Assembly (NCBI GenBank): GCA_964583825.1
Contig: CAZOXM010000003.1
Coordinates: forward strand, 1 to 64,000
DNA length: 64,000 nucleotides
Source of the DNA: GCA-1730015 sp964583825
GTDB taxonomy: Bacteria > Pseudomonadota > Gammaproteobacteria > Granulosicoccales > Granulosicoccaceae
Direction: 5' to 3'
Shown: piece by piece, positions 7,899-17,535 of the stretch
Numbering within the stretch: position 1 is the stretch's first letter
Layout of the letters: the number at the start of each line of letters is the position of its first letter
Translations under genes and position numbers: made by a program
Notes under the pieces: model-generated
What the model saw: only the letters and a program-made list of their open reading frames with translations
What the model was told of the DNA's origin: nothing
Databases searched by the model: none

Positions 7899-9287
7899 AT
7901 GTCGCCGGAGCAAAGGGCATTCGCAGAGAAATTCATGAGACTGCTAGTCAAAGTGTTGCTGCCAGTTGCAGTGCTGGTCGGCTGTGTTGCCGCCGCTGTG
8001 GCCGTGATGAACAATCGTCCGGAGCCACAGACGCGGCCGCAGTTCAGATCGACCACCAGCGTCGAAGCAACCCGCTTAAAGCGATCATCTTTTCCGGTTT
8101 CCCTGCGGACACAAGGCACCGTCACCGCGGCCCGTGAGGGCTCCCTGGTACCGCAGGTAGCGGGGGCAATTACCAGCGTCTCGCCAAACTTTGTGGTCGG
8201 CGGAGAATTCAGCGCCGGGGAGGTCTTACTCGAGATAGATCCACGTGACTTTCAGATCGCAGTCACCCTCGCAGAAGCGACGTTTGCTCAATCGAAAGCT
8301 GCACTGGCTGAAGAACAGGCGCGCGCTGATCAGGCAGCTGCAGACTGGAAAAGACTGGGTCGCACCGGCAAACCCTCCGATCTGACGCTGCGCAGACCTC
8401 AGCTTGCGGCAGCCCGCGCTTCGCTGGAAGCGGCCAGAGCTCAGGTACAGCGCGCGCGCCTCGACCTCGATCGAACCCGGATTACGGCCAGTTACGACGG
8501 ACGCATCCGCGCCAAACATGTGGATTTAGGTCAATACGTTAACCGGGGCACTGCGCTGGCGGAGGTTTACGCGACAGATAAAATGGAAATCCGCCTGCCG
8601 CTCACCAGCGGGCAACTCGGTTTTGTGGATTTCGACAAGGCCCCCACTGAGGTCACGCTGAAGGCCAGTGCCGGCAGCGAACTACACCAGTGGGACGCCA
8701 CCATAGAGCGAACCGAAGGGGCAGTAGACGCGAGCAGCCGGCAGCTCTTCGCCATTGCAGAGGTCGACAACCCCTATCCGGTCACTGCAGGTCGGGAGCC
8801 GCTGCTGATCGGCCAGTTTGTGCAGGCAGAAGTCGCCGGTAAAACGCTCGAAAACGTGTTCGTCATTCCGCGATCCGCGCTGCGTGAGGATCGCGAAGTG
8901 TTAATCGTTGATCAACTCAATACGTTGCAAACCAGAGAAGTCAGCATTGTGTGGAAAGATGCTGAAGTAGCGGTGATCGACAAGGGCCTCGAGGAAGGCG
9001 AAGTAATCAGCCTGACCGCGCTGGGTTCAGTGACCAATGGCACCCGGGTACGTGCCACCATCGATGGCGAAGCACCTGGCACGGAAGGCTCTGCCAATCA
9101 GAATCGAGGGGGTGGCAATGGTGTGCGCACCGGAGATTTTCAGGCACGGCTGGAGAAACTGCGCCAGCGTATTGAGGCCGGAGAACAGTTGCCGCCACCC
9201 GTGGTCGACCGTTTCCGCAAGCGGCTGGAGGCAGGCGAGCCGGTGCCACCATGGATGCGTAAATATCTGGCCGGTTTGGCACAATAG
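7899..9287 (+). CDS. RND efflux membrane fusion protein (HlyD/AcrA family)
   Basis: This is the periplasmic adaptor of the RND pump encoded next door. It is 462 aa with one N-terminal membrane segment (LLVKVLLPVAVLVGCVAAAVAV). A lipoyl half-motif (GTVTAAREGSLVPQVAGAI) is followed by a long alpha-hairpin rich in Ala, Arg and Gln (about 120-190), then the second half (TRITASYDGRIRAKHVDLG), a beta-barrel domain and a membrane-proximal domain. The C-terminal 60 residues (QNRGGGNGVRTGDF to the end) are an Arg/Glu/Pro-rich extension beyond the usual family end. An alternative start is the ATG at 7935. The RND gene follows after 30 bp. No outer-membrane TolC-type gene is adjacent. Confidence 0.9.
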   Translation: MSPEQRAFAEKFMRLLVKVLLPVAVLVGCVAAAVAVMNNRPEPQTRPQFRSTTSVEATRLKRSSFPVSLRTQGTVTAAREGSLVPQVAGAITSVSPNFVVGGEFSAGEVLLEIDPRDFQIAVTLAEATFAQSKAALAEEQARADQAAADWKRLGRTGKPSDLTLRRPQLAAARASLEAARAQVQRARLDLDRTRITASYDGRIRAKHVDLGQYVNRGTALAEVYATDKMEIRLPLTSGQLGFVDFDKAPTEVTLKASAGSELHQWDATIERTEGAVDASSRQLFAIAEVDNPYPVTAGREPLLIGQFVQAEVAGKTLENVFVIPRSALREDREVLIVDQLNTLQTREVSIVWKDAEVAVIDKGLEEGEVISLTALGSVTNGTRVRATIDGEAPGTEGSANQNRGGGNGVRTGDFQARLEKLRQRIEAGEQLPPPVVDRFRKRLEAGEPVPPWMRKYLAGLAQ

Positions 9288-9317
9288 TTTGAACATCCTG
9301 GTAGCAAGGAGCGTTAG

Positions 9318-12300
9318 ATGCACAGCATGATTGCCTGGTTTACCCGCAACGGCGTCGCTGCCAACCTGCTGATGGTGTCGATCGTGGTTTGGGGCCTGTA
9401 TGCGCTGACAAACCGTATTCCACTGGAAGTGTTTCCATCGTTCGAACTGGACGTTGTCAATGTTCGTGTACCGTTTCGGGGTGCAACACCCAGCGAAGTG
9501 GAAGAGACTGTCACCATCAAGGTCGAAGAGGCGATACAGGATGTGGAAGGCATCAAGTCACTCACCTCGACCTCAGCCGAGGGCCTGAGTACGGTCAGGG
9601 CAGACATCAAAACCACGGCCGATATCGATCAGATGCTCGACGACATAAAACAGCGTGTCGACCAGATAAACACTTTTCCTGCAGACGCCGATGCACCGGT
9701 CACTTACATACCGGAACGCCAGCGCGAAGTGATCAGCGTCATCATCGCCGGTGAACTATCGGAAAAGGAACTGCGCCAGCTCGGCAGTCGAGTTAGAAAC
9801 GAAATTGAAGCACTGCCCAACGTATCCCAGGTCGCGCTGTCCGGTGTCAGAGATTTCGAACTGGCGATAGAGATCAGCGAACAAACACTGCGCCAGTACA
9901 ACCTCACATTCGCACAAATTGCATCGGCGGTACGCGATACATCGCTGAATCTGTCTGCGGGCGCGATCAGGACCGCAGGCGGGGAAGTGCTGATTCGAGC
10001 CGATGGGCAGGGAGAGAACGCTACCGATTTCTCCAATATAGTAATCATTAAGAATCGCGACGGCAGTCGAATAACACTGGCAGACCTCGCCACCGTAAAG
10101 GATGGTTTCGAAGACAGTGGACTCTCACAACAATTTAACAGCCGCAACAGCATAGAAATTGATGTCTTCCGCTCGGGGAATCAAAGCGCAATTACCGTTG
10201 CACGAGAGGTAAAAACCTATCTCGCCGAAAACGTTTATTCGATGCCCGACAACGTCACACTCGGCTATTGGCGCGATCGCTCTCGCATCGTTGAAGCCCG
10301 TCTCGCCACATTGAATAAAAGTGCACTGCAGGGCGGGTTACTGGTGATTATCCTACTCGCACTTTTTCTTCGTGCCTCAGTCGCATTCTGGGTATTTATC
10401 GGTGTACCTGTCGCCTTCATGGGTGGCCTGGCTCTGATGCCGGAAATCGGTGTGACGATCAACTTGATCAGCCTGTTCGCCTTTATCCTGGTACTCGGGA
10501 TTGTGGTTGACGACGCGATCGTGACCGGTGAAAACATCTATACGCACCTGCGTCGCAATCCCAATTCCACCGAAGCTGCTATTCACGGAACCCAGGAGGT
10601 GGCGATCCCGGTCACTTTCGGTGTACTGACTACCATCGCGGCCTTTATTCCGCTACTGATGATCGAAGGGGCACGCGGTAAAATATTCGCGCAAATACCC
10701 CTGATCGTTATACCGGTACTCCTGTTTTCACTGGTGGAAACCAAACTGGTCCTGCCGGCACATCTGAAACATCTGAATTTCCACAGTGGAAAAAAACCAA
10801 ACGCACTGGCGCGCATGCAGCACCGCATAGCCGATGGTCTCGAGTGGCTGATTCAGCACTGGTATCAGCCGGCACTGGCTGCCTGTATGCGACAACGCTA
10901 TCTGACACTCTCCGCGTTCATCGGTACGGCGATCATTGTGTTCAGCCTGGTCAGTGCCGGCCACGTGCGCTTTGTTTTCTTCCCGAGAATTCAAAGCGAG
11001 ATCGCCAACGCTTCACTCACCATGCCGGTAGGAACACCTTTCGACATCACCCGTCAGCATATCGACCGAATAAACGATGCGGCGGTTGCATTGCAGCAGA
11101 AGTATCTGGATGCAGAAACCGGCGTCAGCGTTATTGAAAACATCATGTCTACTGCCGGCGCCCGCGGCAGTACCAGTGGTCAGTCACACATTGGCCGCGT
11201 CATGTTTGAAATCACACCGCCTGAAGAAAGAAGTTCGAACGTTACCAGCAGACAGCTCGTCGGTGAATGGCGCCGGATGATCGGCGATATACCCGGAGCA
11301 AAGGAAATCAGTTACCGGGCCGAGATCGGTCGCGGAGGTTCACCGATCAATGTGCAGCTGTCCGGACAGAACTTCGACTCGCTGCGCCGTGCGGCGACCT
11401 CGATAAAGGATACTCTGGCAACCTACCCGGGCATCGAAGACATCACCGATAGCTTCGAGGGTGGAAAGCAGGAAATCAAGCTGGATATCCTGCCGCAGGC
11501 ACAGGCCCTTGGACTGACACTGTCGGACCTCGCCGAACAGGTGCGCCAGGCCTTTTTCGGATTTGAAATACAGACGCTTCAACGCAACCGCGATGACGTG
11601 CGTGTTGTCGTGCGACTGCCGGAAGATGAACGACGTACGCTCGACAGCCTGCAGTCAATGCGTATTCAGACACCCGACGGCACCAGCGTACCTTTCTCCG
11701 AGGTCGCATCGGCCACCATGGGTCGCGGCTTTGCAACCATCAAACGGGTAGACAGAAAACGCACGATTAATATTGAGGCAGACGCTGACAAACAGAACAC
11801 TGATATCGAAGGTATAAAAAGGCAACTTAGATCGCAGTTACCCGAGCTGCTCGAGGCGTATCCGGACATCAGCTACACACTCGAAGGTGAAGCCCGAGAA
11901 CAACGCGATTCTTTTGGCAGCCTCGGCACCGGCTTAAAGTTCGTGCTGGCAGTCATATTCGCACTACTGGCCATTCCACTGCGCTCTTATTTCCAGCCAA
12001 TCCTAATTATGCTGGTTATTCCGTTTGGCATGGTCGGCGCAATCCTCGGCCATGTCATCATGGGTATGAACCTGAGCATTATGAGTTACATGGGTATGCT
12101 GGCACTCACCGGCGTGGTTATTAACGACAGCCTGGTGCTGGTCGACTACGTCAATAAGCGAAGAGCGGACGGCCGCTCGCTATTCGAAGCGGTAAAAATT
12201 TCAGGCGTTGCACGCTTCAGAGCAATTCTGCTGACCTCGCTGACCACCTTTTTCGGCCTGATGCCGTTGATTTTTGAAAAAAGCACGCAGGCTCAGTTTC

Positions 12301-12482
12301 TGATACCGATGGCGGTATCGCTCGGCTTTGGCATTTTGTTCTGTACCGTGGTTACGCTGATTCTGATTCCGGTGAATTATCTGGTCTTCGAGGACATCAA
12401 ACAGCTTGGCACACGAGCGGTATCCTGGTTCACCAGCAAACCGACGACACTGAAAGGCGGTAAGGATTCAACTGCACACTGA
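9318..12482 (+). CDS. RND family efflux transporter, inner-membrane pump
   Basis: This 1054-aa protein is the usual length for an AcrB/MexB/SwrC-type pump with 12 membrane segments and two large periplasmic loops. TM1 lies at about 11-30 (ANLLMVSIVVWGLYAL). TM4 carries the proton-relay Asp pair in GIVVDDAIV, and the duplicated half has GVVINDSLVLVDYVNKRR near TM10. The start has AAGGAGCG upstream. It forms a two-gene operon with the membrane fusion protein at 7899..9287. Sequence style (GVAANLLMVSIVVWG, VEETVTIKVEEAIQDVEG) fits the HAE-1-related, SwrC-like branch. The substrate range cannot be predicted. An outer-membrane channel must come from elsewhere. Confidence 0.93.
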   Translation: MHSMIAWFTRNGVAANLLMVSIVVWGLYALTNRIPLEVFPSFELDVVNVRVPFRGATPSEVEETVTIKVEEAIQDVEGIKSLTSTSAEGLSTVRADIKTTADIDQMLDDIKQRVDQINTFPADADAPVTYIPERQREVISVIIAGELSEKELRQLGSRVRNEIEALPNVSQVALSGVRDFELAIEISEQTLRQYNLTFAQIASAVRDTSLNLSAGAIRTAGGEVLIRADGQGENATDFSNIVIIKNRDGSRITLADLATVKDGFEDSGLSQQFNSRNSIEIDVFRSGNQSAITVAREVKTYLAENVYSMPDNVTLGYWRDRSRIVEARLATLNKSALQGGLLVIILLALFLRASVAFWVFIGVPVAFMGGLALMPEIGVTINLISLFAFILVLGIVVDDAIVTGENIYTHLRRNPNSTEAAIHGTQEVAIPVTFGVLTTIAAFIPLLMIEGARGKIFAQIPLIVIPVLLFSLVETKLVLPAHLKHLNFHSGKKPNALARMQHRIADGLEWLIQHWYQPALAACMRQRYLTLSAFIGTAIIVFSLVSAGHVRFVFFPRIQSEIANASLTMPVGTPFDITRQHIDRINDAAVALQQKYLDAETGVSVIENIMSTAGARGSTSGQSHIGRVMFEITPPEERSSNVTSRQLVGEWRRMIGDIPGAKEISYRAEIGRGGSPINVQLSGQNFDSLRRAATSIKDTLATYPGIEDITDSFEGGKQEIKLDILPQAQALGLTLSDLAEQVRQAFFGFEIQTLQRNRDDVRVVVRLPEDERRTLDSLQSMRIQTPDGTSVPFSEVASATMGRGFATIKRVDRKRTINIEADADKQNTDIEGIKRQLRSQLPELLEAYPDISYTLEGEAREQRDSFGSLGTGLKFVLAVIFALLAIPLRSYFQPILIMLVIPFGMVGAILGHVIMGMNLSIMSYMGMLALTGVVINDSLVLVDYVNKRRADGRSLFEAVKISGVARFRAILLTSLTTFFGLMPLIFEKSTQAQFLIPMAVSLGFGILFCTVVTLILIPVNYLVFEDIKQLGTRAVSWFTSKPTTLKGGKDSTAH

Positions 12483-12604
12483 TTTCGTACCCGGCGGAGT
12501 CCTCGGCGCGGTAAAGTCCTATGACCTATATGCCTGCGTTTTTCCGCCTTGCACTGACGACTGTAGCTGTGAAAAGTTAGTCACCTTATTTACCAGGCGG
12601 CCCA

Positions 12605-13303
12605 CTAGGCGAGAAAACGCTCCACCAGCGCCGGTACTACCTCCGACGCGAGACCATGATACGTCTCGTCGAAACCGCCCGGTGTATTGGATGCTTCCAG
12701 ATTGAGCTCGATGGTGGTCGCACCAACACTGGATGCCAGTTGTGCGAATCCAGCCGCCGGATACACATTACCGGAGGTGCCGATGGATATGAAATACCTG
12801 CACGCACTGATCGCCGCAGCAATCGCCTCCATCGCAAACGGTACCTCACCAAACCAGACTATATGAGGTCGCAGGCTACCGACTGACGTGCAGCGTACAC
12901 AGCAATCAGCGGTGCTGAGCTGATCGGCACAGATTGAGATATCGTCACAGACAACGCAACGACTCTTATTCAATTCACCATGCATGTGAATCAATGATCG
13001 GGTGCCTGCACGCTCATGCAGGTCGTCTATATTCTGTGTCACCACCAGCACCGTACCGTCATATTCACTTTCGAATCTGGCAAGTGCTTTATGCGCCGCG
13101 TTCACCTGCACTTCTGCAGAGCGTAACTGCTGTCGGCGAGCGTTGTAGAAACGATGCACCACCGCCGGATTTTCAGCGAAAGCCTGCGGTGTGGCTACAG
13201 CTTCGATGCGATGGTTTTCCCACAGCCCGTCGCTGTCCCTGAATGTACGGATGCCCGACTCGGCAGAAATACCGGCGCCGGTCAGTACAACAACGGAGTC
13301 CAC
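12605..13303 (-). CDS. cobB: NAD-dependent protein deacylase, CobB/SIRT5-type sirtuin
   Basis: This 232-aa sirtuin removes acyl groups from lysine using NAD. It shows GAGISAESGIRTFR (9-22), TQNIDDLHERAG (89-100), the catalytic His in HMHGEL (H108), a zinc site with CVVC (116-119) and a CC-x2-C cluster (134-138), and IGTSG. Tyr53 and Arg56 in RFYNARR match the Y-x-x-R pair that SIRT5 and E. coli CobB use to bind succinyl- or malonyl-lysine, so desuccinylase activity is expected besides deacetylation. It starts with GTG, 9 bp after the upstream lipoprotein stop, suggesting cotranscription. It is convergent with the RND operon. Confidence 0.93.
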   Translation of the reverse strand: MDSVVVLTGAGISAESGIRTFRDSDGLWENHRIEAVATPQAFAENPAVVHRFYNARRQQLRSAEVQVNAAHKALARFESEYDGTVLVVTQNIDDLHERAGTRSLIHMHGELNKSRCVVCDDISICADQLSTADCCVRCTSVGSLRPHIVWFGEVPFAMEAIAAAISACRYFISIGTSGNVYPAAGFAQLASSVGATTIELNLEASNTPGGFDETYHGLASEVVPALVERFLA

Positions 13304-13312
13304 AGGAGCGGG

Positions 13313-14089
13313 TTAGTAACTCAGCGCACCGGGCAGGCTTTGCGCCACCTGACGCCAGAGATGATCAAGGGTGACATTGCGTCCGGGGGCCTCGGGATGA
13401 TCGAGGTCTCCACCGTGGCGAATGCGATTCGAAACACCGTTTGCAAGCGCCGCCAACAAAGAGTTACCCACATAGCGGCGCCCTTCTGTTTCAGTGGCGA
13501 GCATCGTGTTCTGATCGTCGGAGCTATACGTCTGATCCTGGATTTTGCTTTGTGCACGCAGGTCGTACACTTGAACACGAACGGCGTTCAGCCGCACGGT
13601 GTGCAACCGGATGTCCTCGTAGTCTTCGAGGTCATAGTTAGCAGGCCCGGACTTCGCCTTAACCTCCGCCTGCAGCTCAACCACCTGATCAATCGGAGAA
13701 ATAGTCACAAGCATGAGGTAGCGCCGCCGGAGCTGTGCATTGTGAAACTGGCTCATGGCCCGTCTGCTCAGGTCGCCCTCCAGGCGATAGCTGTTAATCA
13801 GGTCGGACATCGGCTTTCCCACTCTGGCGGAGACGTATTCATAGGAATCGAGTTTTCCGGACAGCGAAGGATTGACGTCAAGAATGGCCGACGCGAGTTT
13901 GTCGGCGTAGCGGCGGCGTTCGTGCTCTTTCAGCGCGCCGCTGCTGCCACTGTTGACTACAAACCCAACGGCCAGACCGTCCCGCACGACAGCCGAGGAT
14001 GGCAGGGAGTCTGGGTTTTTTGCACAGCCGACAAGGCTGCCAAGGCCGATCAGCGCGATCGACAATGCAGCTGTTCTAATAACGAGCAT
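13313..14089 (-). CDS. Predicted lipoprotein of unknown function
   Basis: This 258-aa protein has a signal of the lipoprotein type (MLVIRTAALSIALIGLGSLVGC), with the lipobox L-V-G-C at 19-22. The mature part has many charged and beta-prone segments (VVRDGLAVGFVVNSG, RRYLMLVTISPIDQVVELQAEV, TVRLNAVRVQVYDL) without a family I recognise. It precedes cobB by 9 bp on the same strand and follows the DUF2892 gene, so a small operon is possible. No enzymatic motif was seen. Confidence 0.75.
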   Translation of the reverse strand: MLVIRTAALSIALIGLGSLVGCAKNPDSLPSSAVVRDGLAVGFVVNSGSSGALKEHERRRYADKLASAILDVNPSLSGKLDSYEYVSARVGKPMSDLINSYRLEGDLSRRAMSQFHNAQLRRRYLMLVTISPIDQVVELQAEVKAKSGPANYDLEDYEDIRLHTVRLNAVRVQVYDLRAQSKIQDQTYSSDDQNTMLATETEGRRYVGNSLLAALANGVSNRIRHGGDLDHPEAPGRNVTLDHLWRQVAQSLPGALSY

Positions 14090-14213
14090 GATGATTCTTT
14101 TTTGATACAGACTGCAGAAGATAGTCGATTTGCTCGACTAAAACCATCAAACCCCTACGGATTCTGCGCCGTGCAGCCGATGAGGCCGGCCGCTCTGGTC
14201 GCAAAAGCGTTTA

Positions 14214-14447
14214 TCAGAGCGTGTCGTGCTTTAGAAAAGCATAAGCCGGGCAGATTCCGAAATAGACGGTGGCCAGAATAATCAGACCCAGCAGCAGCCA
14301 GAGCTTGGAGCCGAATATACCGACCAGCAGCAGCGCCCCGCCCGCACCAAGCCGGATGTTTTTATCGGTAGAACCGATATTCTTGACCATCTCCGGCAAC
14401 TTTTTCCCGCCGGATTCTACTCGTTTTACGTTTGATGAATCTTCCAT
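14214..14447 (-). CDS. DUF2892 small membrane protein
   Basis: This 77-aa protein has the DUF2892 pattern: a cytoplasmic segment, NIGSTDKNIRLGAGGALLLVGIF, then LWLLLGLIILATVYFGICPAYAFL, i.e. two hydrophobic helices with the conserved C-P near the end. This domain also forms the tail of rhodanese YgaP, but here it stands alone. I chose the second ATG (14447) because AAAGG lies seven bases upstream; the ATG at 14453 would add two residues. Function unknown; inner membrane. Confidence 0.85.
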   Translation of the reverse strand: MEDSSNVKRVESGGKKLPEMVKNIGSTDKNIRLGAGGALLLVGIFGSKLWLLLGLIILATVYFGICPAYAFLKHDTL

Positions 14448-14603
14448 TGTCATGCCTTTATTAAGTGACCGGACGCCGGGATCTCCCCAGCCAATTTGCT
14501 ATTTTATCTTGGAAATACTGCCAGCCGGTAACATTTGACGATTATTTTAAGTTTTTTACCCTGAGGTGCTGCCCGGCTGCAACGAAAAAACCTTTTGGTG
14601 CAC

Positions 14604-15812
14604 TCACTGCCGACGTCGCGCGGCGATCCGCATGCGAAGCGCATTGAGTTTGATAAATCCTTCGGCATCACTCTGATGGTACGCACCGCCATCGTCTTCA
14701 AAGGTGGCAACCTTTTCGTCAAAAAGCGAATCGTCACTTTCCCGACCGGTCACACTGATGCCCCCTTTGTACAGCTTCAGTCGCACCCGGCCATTGACGA
14801 ATTGCTGCGAATGATCGATGGCCGCCTGCAACATCTTCCGCTCAGGGCTCCACCAGTAACCGTTGTAGATAATGCTGGCATAGCGCGGCATTAGCTCGTC
14901 TTTCAGATGAGCCACCTCCCGATCCAGCGTAATAGACTCCATAGCACGCCGTGCTTTGAGCATAATGGTGCCACCCGGGGTTTCGTAACAGCCGCGGGAT
15001 TTCATACCGACATACCGATTTTCAACAATATCGTCTCGACCAACAGCGTTCTCACCGCCAATCCGGTTGAGTTCGGTCAGCACCTCGGCGGGAGACATCA
15101 GCTTGTCATCAATCGCAACAATGTCGCCGGCCCGAAAAGTCAGCGTCAGTTCGCGCGGCCGGTCAGGCGCCTGCTCCGGAGCAACCGTCCAGCGCCACAT
15201 GTCAGGCTCGGCCTCCACCCAGGGATCTTCCAGCTGATCGCCTTCATAGGAGATGTGCAACAGATTGGCATCCATCGAGTAAGGCGATTTGCCCTCGCGT
15301 TTCCCCTCGATGGGTATTTGTCGCTCGGCCGCGTAGGCCAACAGTTTCTCTCGGGAATTCAGATCCCATTCACGCCACGGCGCGATGACTTTGACATCTG
15401 GTGCCAGCGCGTAGGCACCGAGTTCGAAACGCACCTGATCGTTGCCCTTACCGGTCGCACCGTGGGAAATCGCATCGGCGCCCGTTTCCGCGGCGATCTC
15501 TACCAGTCGCTTCGCGATCAGCGGTCGGGCAATCGAGGTGCCGAGCAGATATTCGCCTTCGTAAATTGTATTGCAGCGCATCATCGGGTAGACGAAATCG
15601 CGCACAAACTCCTCGCGCAGATCTTCGATGTAAATCTCCGACACTCCGAGCATACCCGCCTTTTCACGGGCCGGCTCGACCTCTTCGCCCTGCCCCAGGT
15701 CTGCAGTGAAAGTAACGACCTGACAGTCGTATTCATCCTGCAGCCAGCGCAGGATCACCGAGGTATCCAGGCCACCGGAATAGGCGAGCACCACCTTGTT
15801 TACCGAGCTCAT
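14604..15812 (-). CDS. argG: Argininosuccinate synthase
   Basis: This enzyme condenses citrulline and aspartate with ATP in arginine biosynthesis. It is 402 aa, the standard length of the type I enzyme. The ATP-pyrophosphatase P-loop AYSGGLDTSV is at 10-19. Further hallmarks are ADLGQGEE, ISHGATGKGNDQVRFE, APWREW, SMDANLLHISYEG, EDPW and MKSRGCYETPGGTI. It is divergent from the citrate synthase gene and not linked to argH in this window. Confidence 0.97.
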   Translation of the reverse strand: MSSVNKVVLAYSGGLDTSVILRWLQDEYDCQVVTFTADLGQGEEVEPAREKAGMLGVSEIYIEDLREEFVRDFVYPMMRCNTIYEGEYLLGTSIARPLIAKRLVEIAAETGADAISHGATGKGNDQVRFELGAYALAPDVKVIAPWREWDLNSREKLLAYAAERQIPIEGKREGKSPYSMDANLLHISYEGDQLEDPWVEAEPDMWRWTVAPEQAPDRPRELTLTFRAGDIVAIDDKLMSPAEVLTELNRIGGENAVGRDDIVENRYVGMKSRGCYETPGGTIMLKARRAMESITLDREVAHLKDELMPRYASIIYNGYWWSPERKMLQAAIDHSQQFVNGRVRLKLYKGGISVTGRESDDSLFDEKVATFEDDGGAYHQSDAEGFIKLNALRMRIAARRRQ

Positions 15813-15957
15813 TTTGCGTGATTATCCATTCGGGGAAAGTACAGACGACGCCGGGAGATACCCGCATCGGAATGCAGATGATCGGAATTCTCTGATTTTA
15901 CACTGGCACAGGACCAATGGGACAGTTTTAGACGGCAGGATTTTTATAAATAAAATT

Positions 15958-16000
15958 AATATTGATTATATTCAATATTTAACAAGACATAGCATATACT
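15958..16000 (+). promoter_or_regulatory. Palindromic operator-like site and -10 box upstream of citrate synthase
   Basis: The argG/gltA intergenic region is strikingly AT-rich from 15940 to 16020. It contains a perfect inverted repeat AATATTGA-N6-TCAATATT at 15958..15979 and a TATACT at 15995..16000 that fits a -10 box. The palindrome would lie over the -35 position, as expected for a regulator site. No regulator is identified. Confidence 0.4.
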
Positions 16001-16099
16001 TCAAAATTGTATTCTTTTTTGAACCCTGACCGATAACTCAATCAGACACATGCCATGTCGGCACTCCCCGTGTCGAGCAATGAGAGCGGAAATCTCTAA

Positions 16100-17380
16100 A
16101 TGACGAACAAAAAGATCACCCTCACCGATGCTGATGGAAATTCGAGTGAATTTGATGTTCTGGAAGGCACGCACGGACCGGGCTGCATAGCGATTTCCGA
16201 TCTGTACAAGAAAACCGGTCACTTTACGTACGACCCCGGCTACGGTGCCACCGGCAGTTGCAAAAGCGGAATCAGCTTTATCAACGGTGAAGAAGGCATC
16301 CTGCTGCATCGAGGCTATCCGATTGAGCAACTAGCAGAAAACAGCTCCTATCTTGAGGTCTGTTATCTGTTGCTCAACGGGGAACTGCCGTCGACATCCG
16401 AATTTGATACTTTCACGAATACGATCAAAACCCACACGATGGTGCATGAGAATATTCGCGACTTCATCAATGGCTTCCGTTACGACGCCCACCCGATGGC
16501 GATGCTCGTCGGAACCGTCGGCGCACTTTCGTCGTTTTATCACGACTCAATCGATATCAACAATCCGGAACACCGCATCATCTCGGCCCACCGCCTGATC
16601 GCCAAGCTGCCAACGATTGCCTCGTACTGCTACAAGCACCATCACGGCCAGCCGTTCATGTATCCGGACAATCGCGTCGGCTACGTCGAGAACTTTATGC
16701 AGATGATGTTTGCCGTTCCGGCGCAGCAATATGAGCACAATCCGATTGCAGCGAAAGCCCTCGAAGTGATGATGATTCTGCATGCAGATCACGAGCAGAA
16801 CGCCAGTACCTCTACGGTTCGACTCGCGGGCAGCTCCGGTGCAAACCCGTTTGCCTCGGTAGCGGCAGGCATCGCAAGTCTGTGGGGTCCCGCCCACGGT
16901 GGTGCGAACGAAGCAGTCATCGAGATGCTTGAGGCAATTTATCACTCGGGCGAAACCATCGAAACGACGATTGCCAGGGCCAAAGACAAGGACGATCCAT
17001 TCAGGTTGATGGGTTTCGGTCACCGGGTCTACAAGAACTTCGATCCGCGCGCAAAAATTATTGCCGGCCTGTGTCACGAGCTACTGGAGGATCTCGGGGG
17101 CGATCAGCCCATGTTCAACCTCGCACTTGAGCTGGAGCGGGCAACCCTGGAAGATGACTACTTCCGTGAGCGACGGCTGTACCCCAATGTGGACTTTTAC
17201 TCAGGCATTATCATGCGAGCGCTGAATATCCCGATGAATATGTTCACCGTTTTGTTTGCCATGGCTCGTACGGTGGGCTGGATTTCGCACTGGCTCGAAA
17301 TGCACAGTGATCCGGAGTTCAGAATTGGCCGTCCGCGACAAATTTACACAGGCCACGCGAAACGAGACTACCCGTCCTGA
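16100..17380 (+). CDS. gltA: Citrate synthase (type II)
   Basis: This catalyses acetyl-CoA + oxaloacetate to citrate, the entry step of the TCA cycle. At 426 aa it is the size of the E. coli hexameric, NADH-sensitive class. The catalytic residues are visible: His266 in WGPAHGGANEA, His308 in FGHRVYKNFDPRAK, and Asp365 in PNVDFYSG. HADHEQNASTSTVRLAGSS (228-246) is typical. The N-terminal beta domain (residues 1-45) of the type II enzymes is present. The gene has its own AT-rich leader and a strong terminator at 17409, so it is monocistronic. Confidence 0.97.
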   Translation: MTNKKITLTDADGNSSEFDVLEGTHGPGCIAISDLYKKTGHFTYDPGYGATGSCKSGISFINGEEGILLHRGYPIEQLAENSSYLEVCYLLLNGELPSTSEFDTFTNTIKTHTMVHENIRDFINGFRYDAHPMAMLVGTVGALSSFYHDSIDINNPEHRIISAHRLIAKLPTIASYCYKHHHGQPFMYPDNRVGYVENFMQMMFAVPAQQYEHNPIAAKALEVMMILHADHEQNASTSTVRLAGSSGANPFASVAAGIASLWGPAHGGANEAVIEMLEAIYHSGETIETTIARAKDKDDPFRLMGFGHRVYKNFDPRAKIIAGLCHELLEDLGGDQPMFNLALELERATLEDDYFRERRLYPNVDFYSGIIMRALNIPMNMFTVLFAMARTVGWISHWLEMHSDPEFRIGRPRQIYTGHAKRDYPS

Positions 17381-17408
17381 TCGGGAAGTCTTTCCGAAAG
17401 GTACCGAA

Positions 17409-17439
17409 AGCCAGACCCCAACGGGTCTGGCTTTTTTTT
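17409..17439 (+). terminator. Rho-independent terminator after gltA
   Basis: A perfect 10-bp stem AGCCAGACCC / GGGTCTGGCT with loop CAAC is followed by a run of eight T residues, 28 bp after the stop codon. Confidence 0.95.
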
Positions 17440-17535
17440 GTCACACCCATTGCCGGAGAGGTCTTGAGCACGCGCACAATCACATGACATTTTACAAAAT
17501 TGTTCTAAGCTCAAGAGAGTCGCCCTGAAGGCGAT

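Noticed and set aside
13154..14281. Long open frame antisense to the cobB and lipoprotein genes
   Set aside because: It crosses two well-supported genes on the other strand and shows no protein motif; a by-product of their GC-biased codons.
14907..15821. Long open frame of about 300 codons antisense to argG
   Set aside because: It lies wholly opposite a clear argG gene and has shadow-type composition (His, Arg and Gln rich, no domain).
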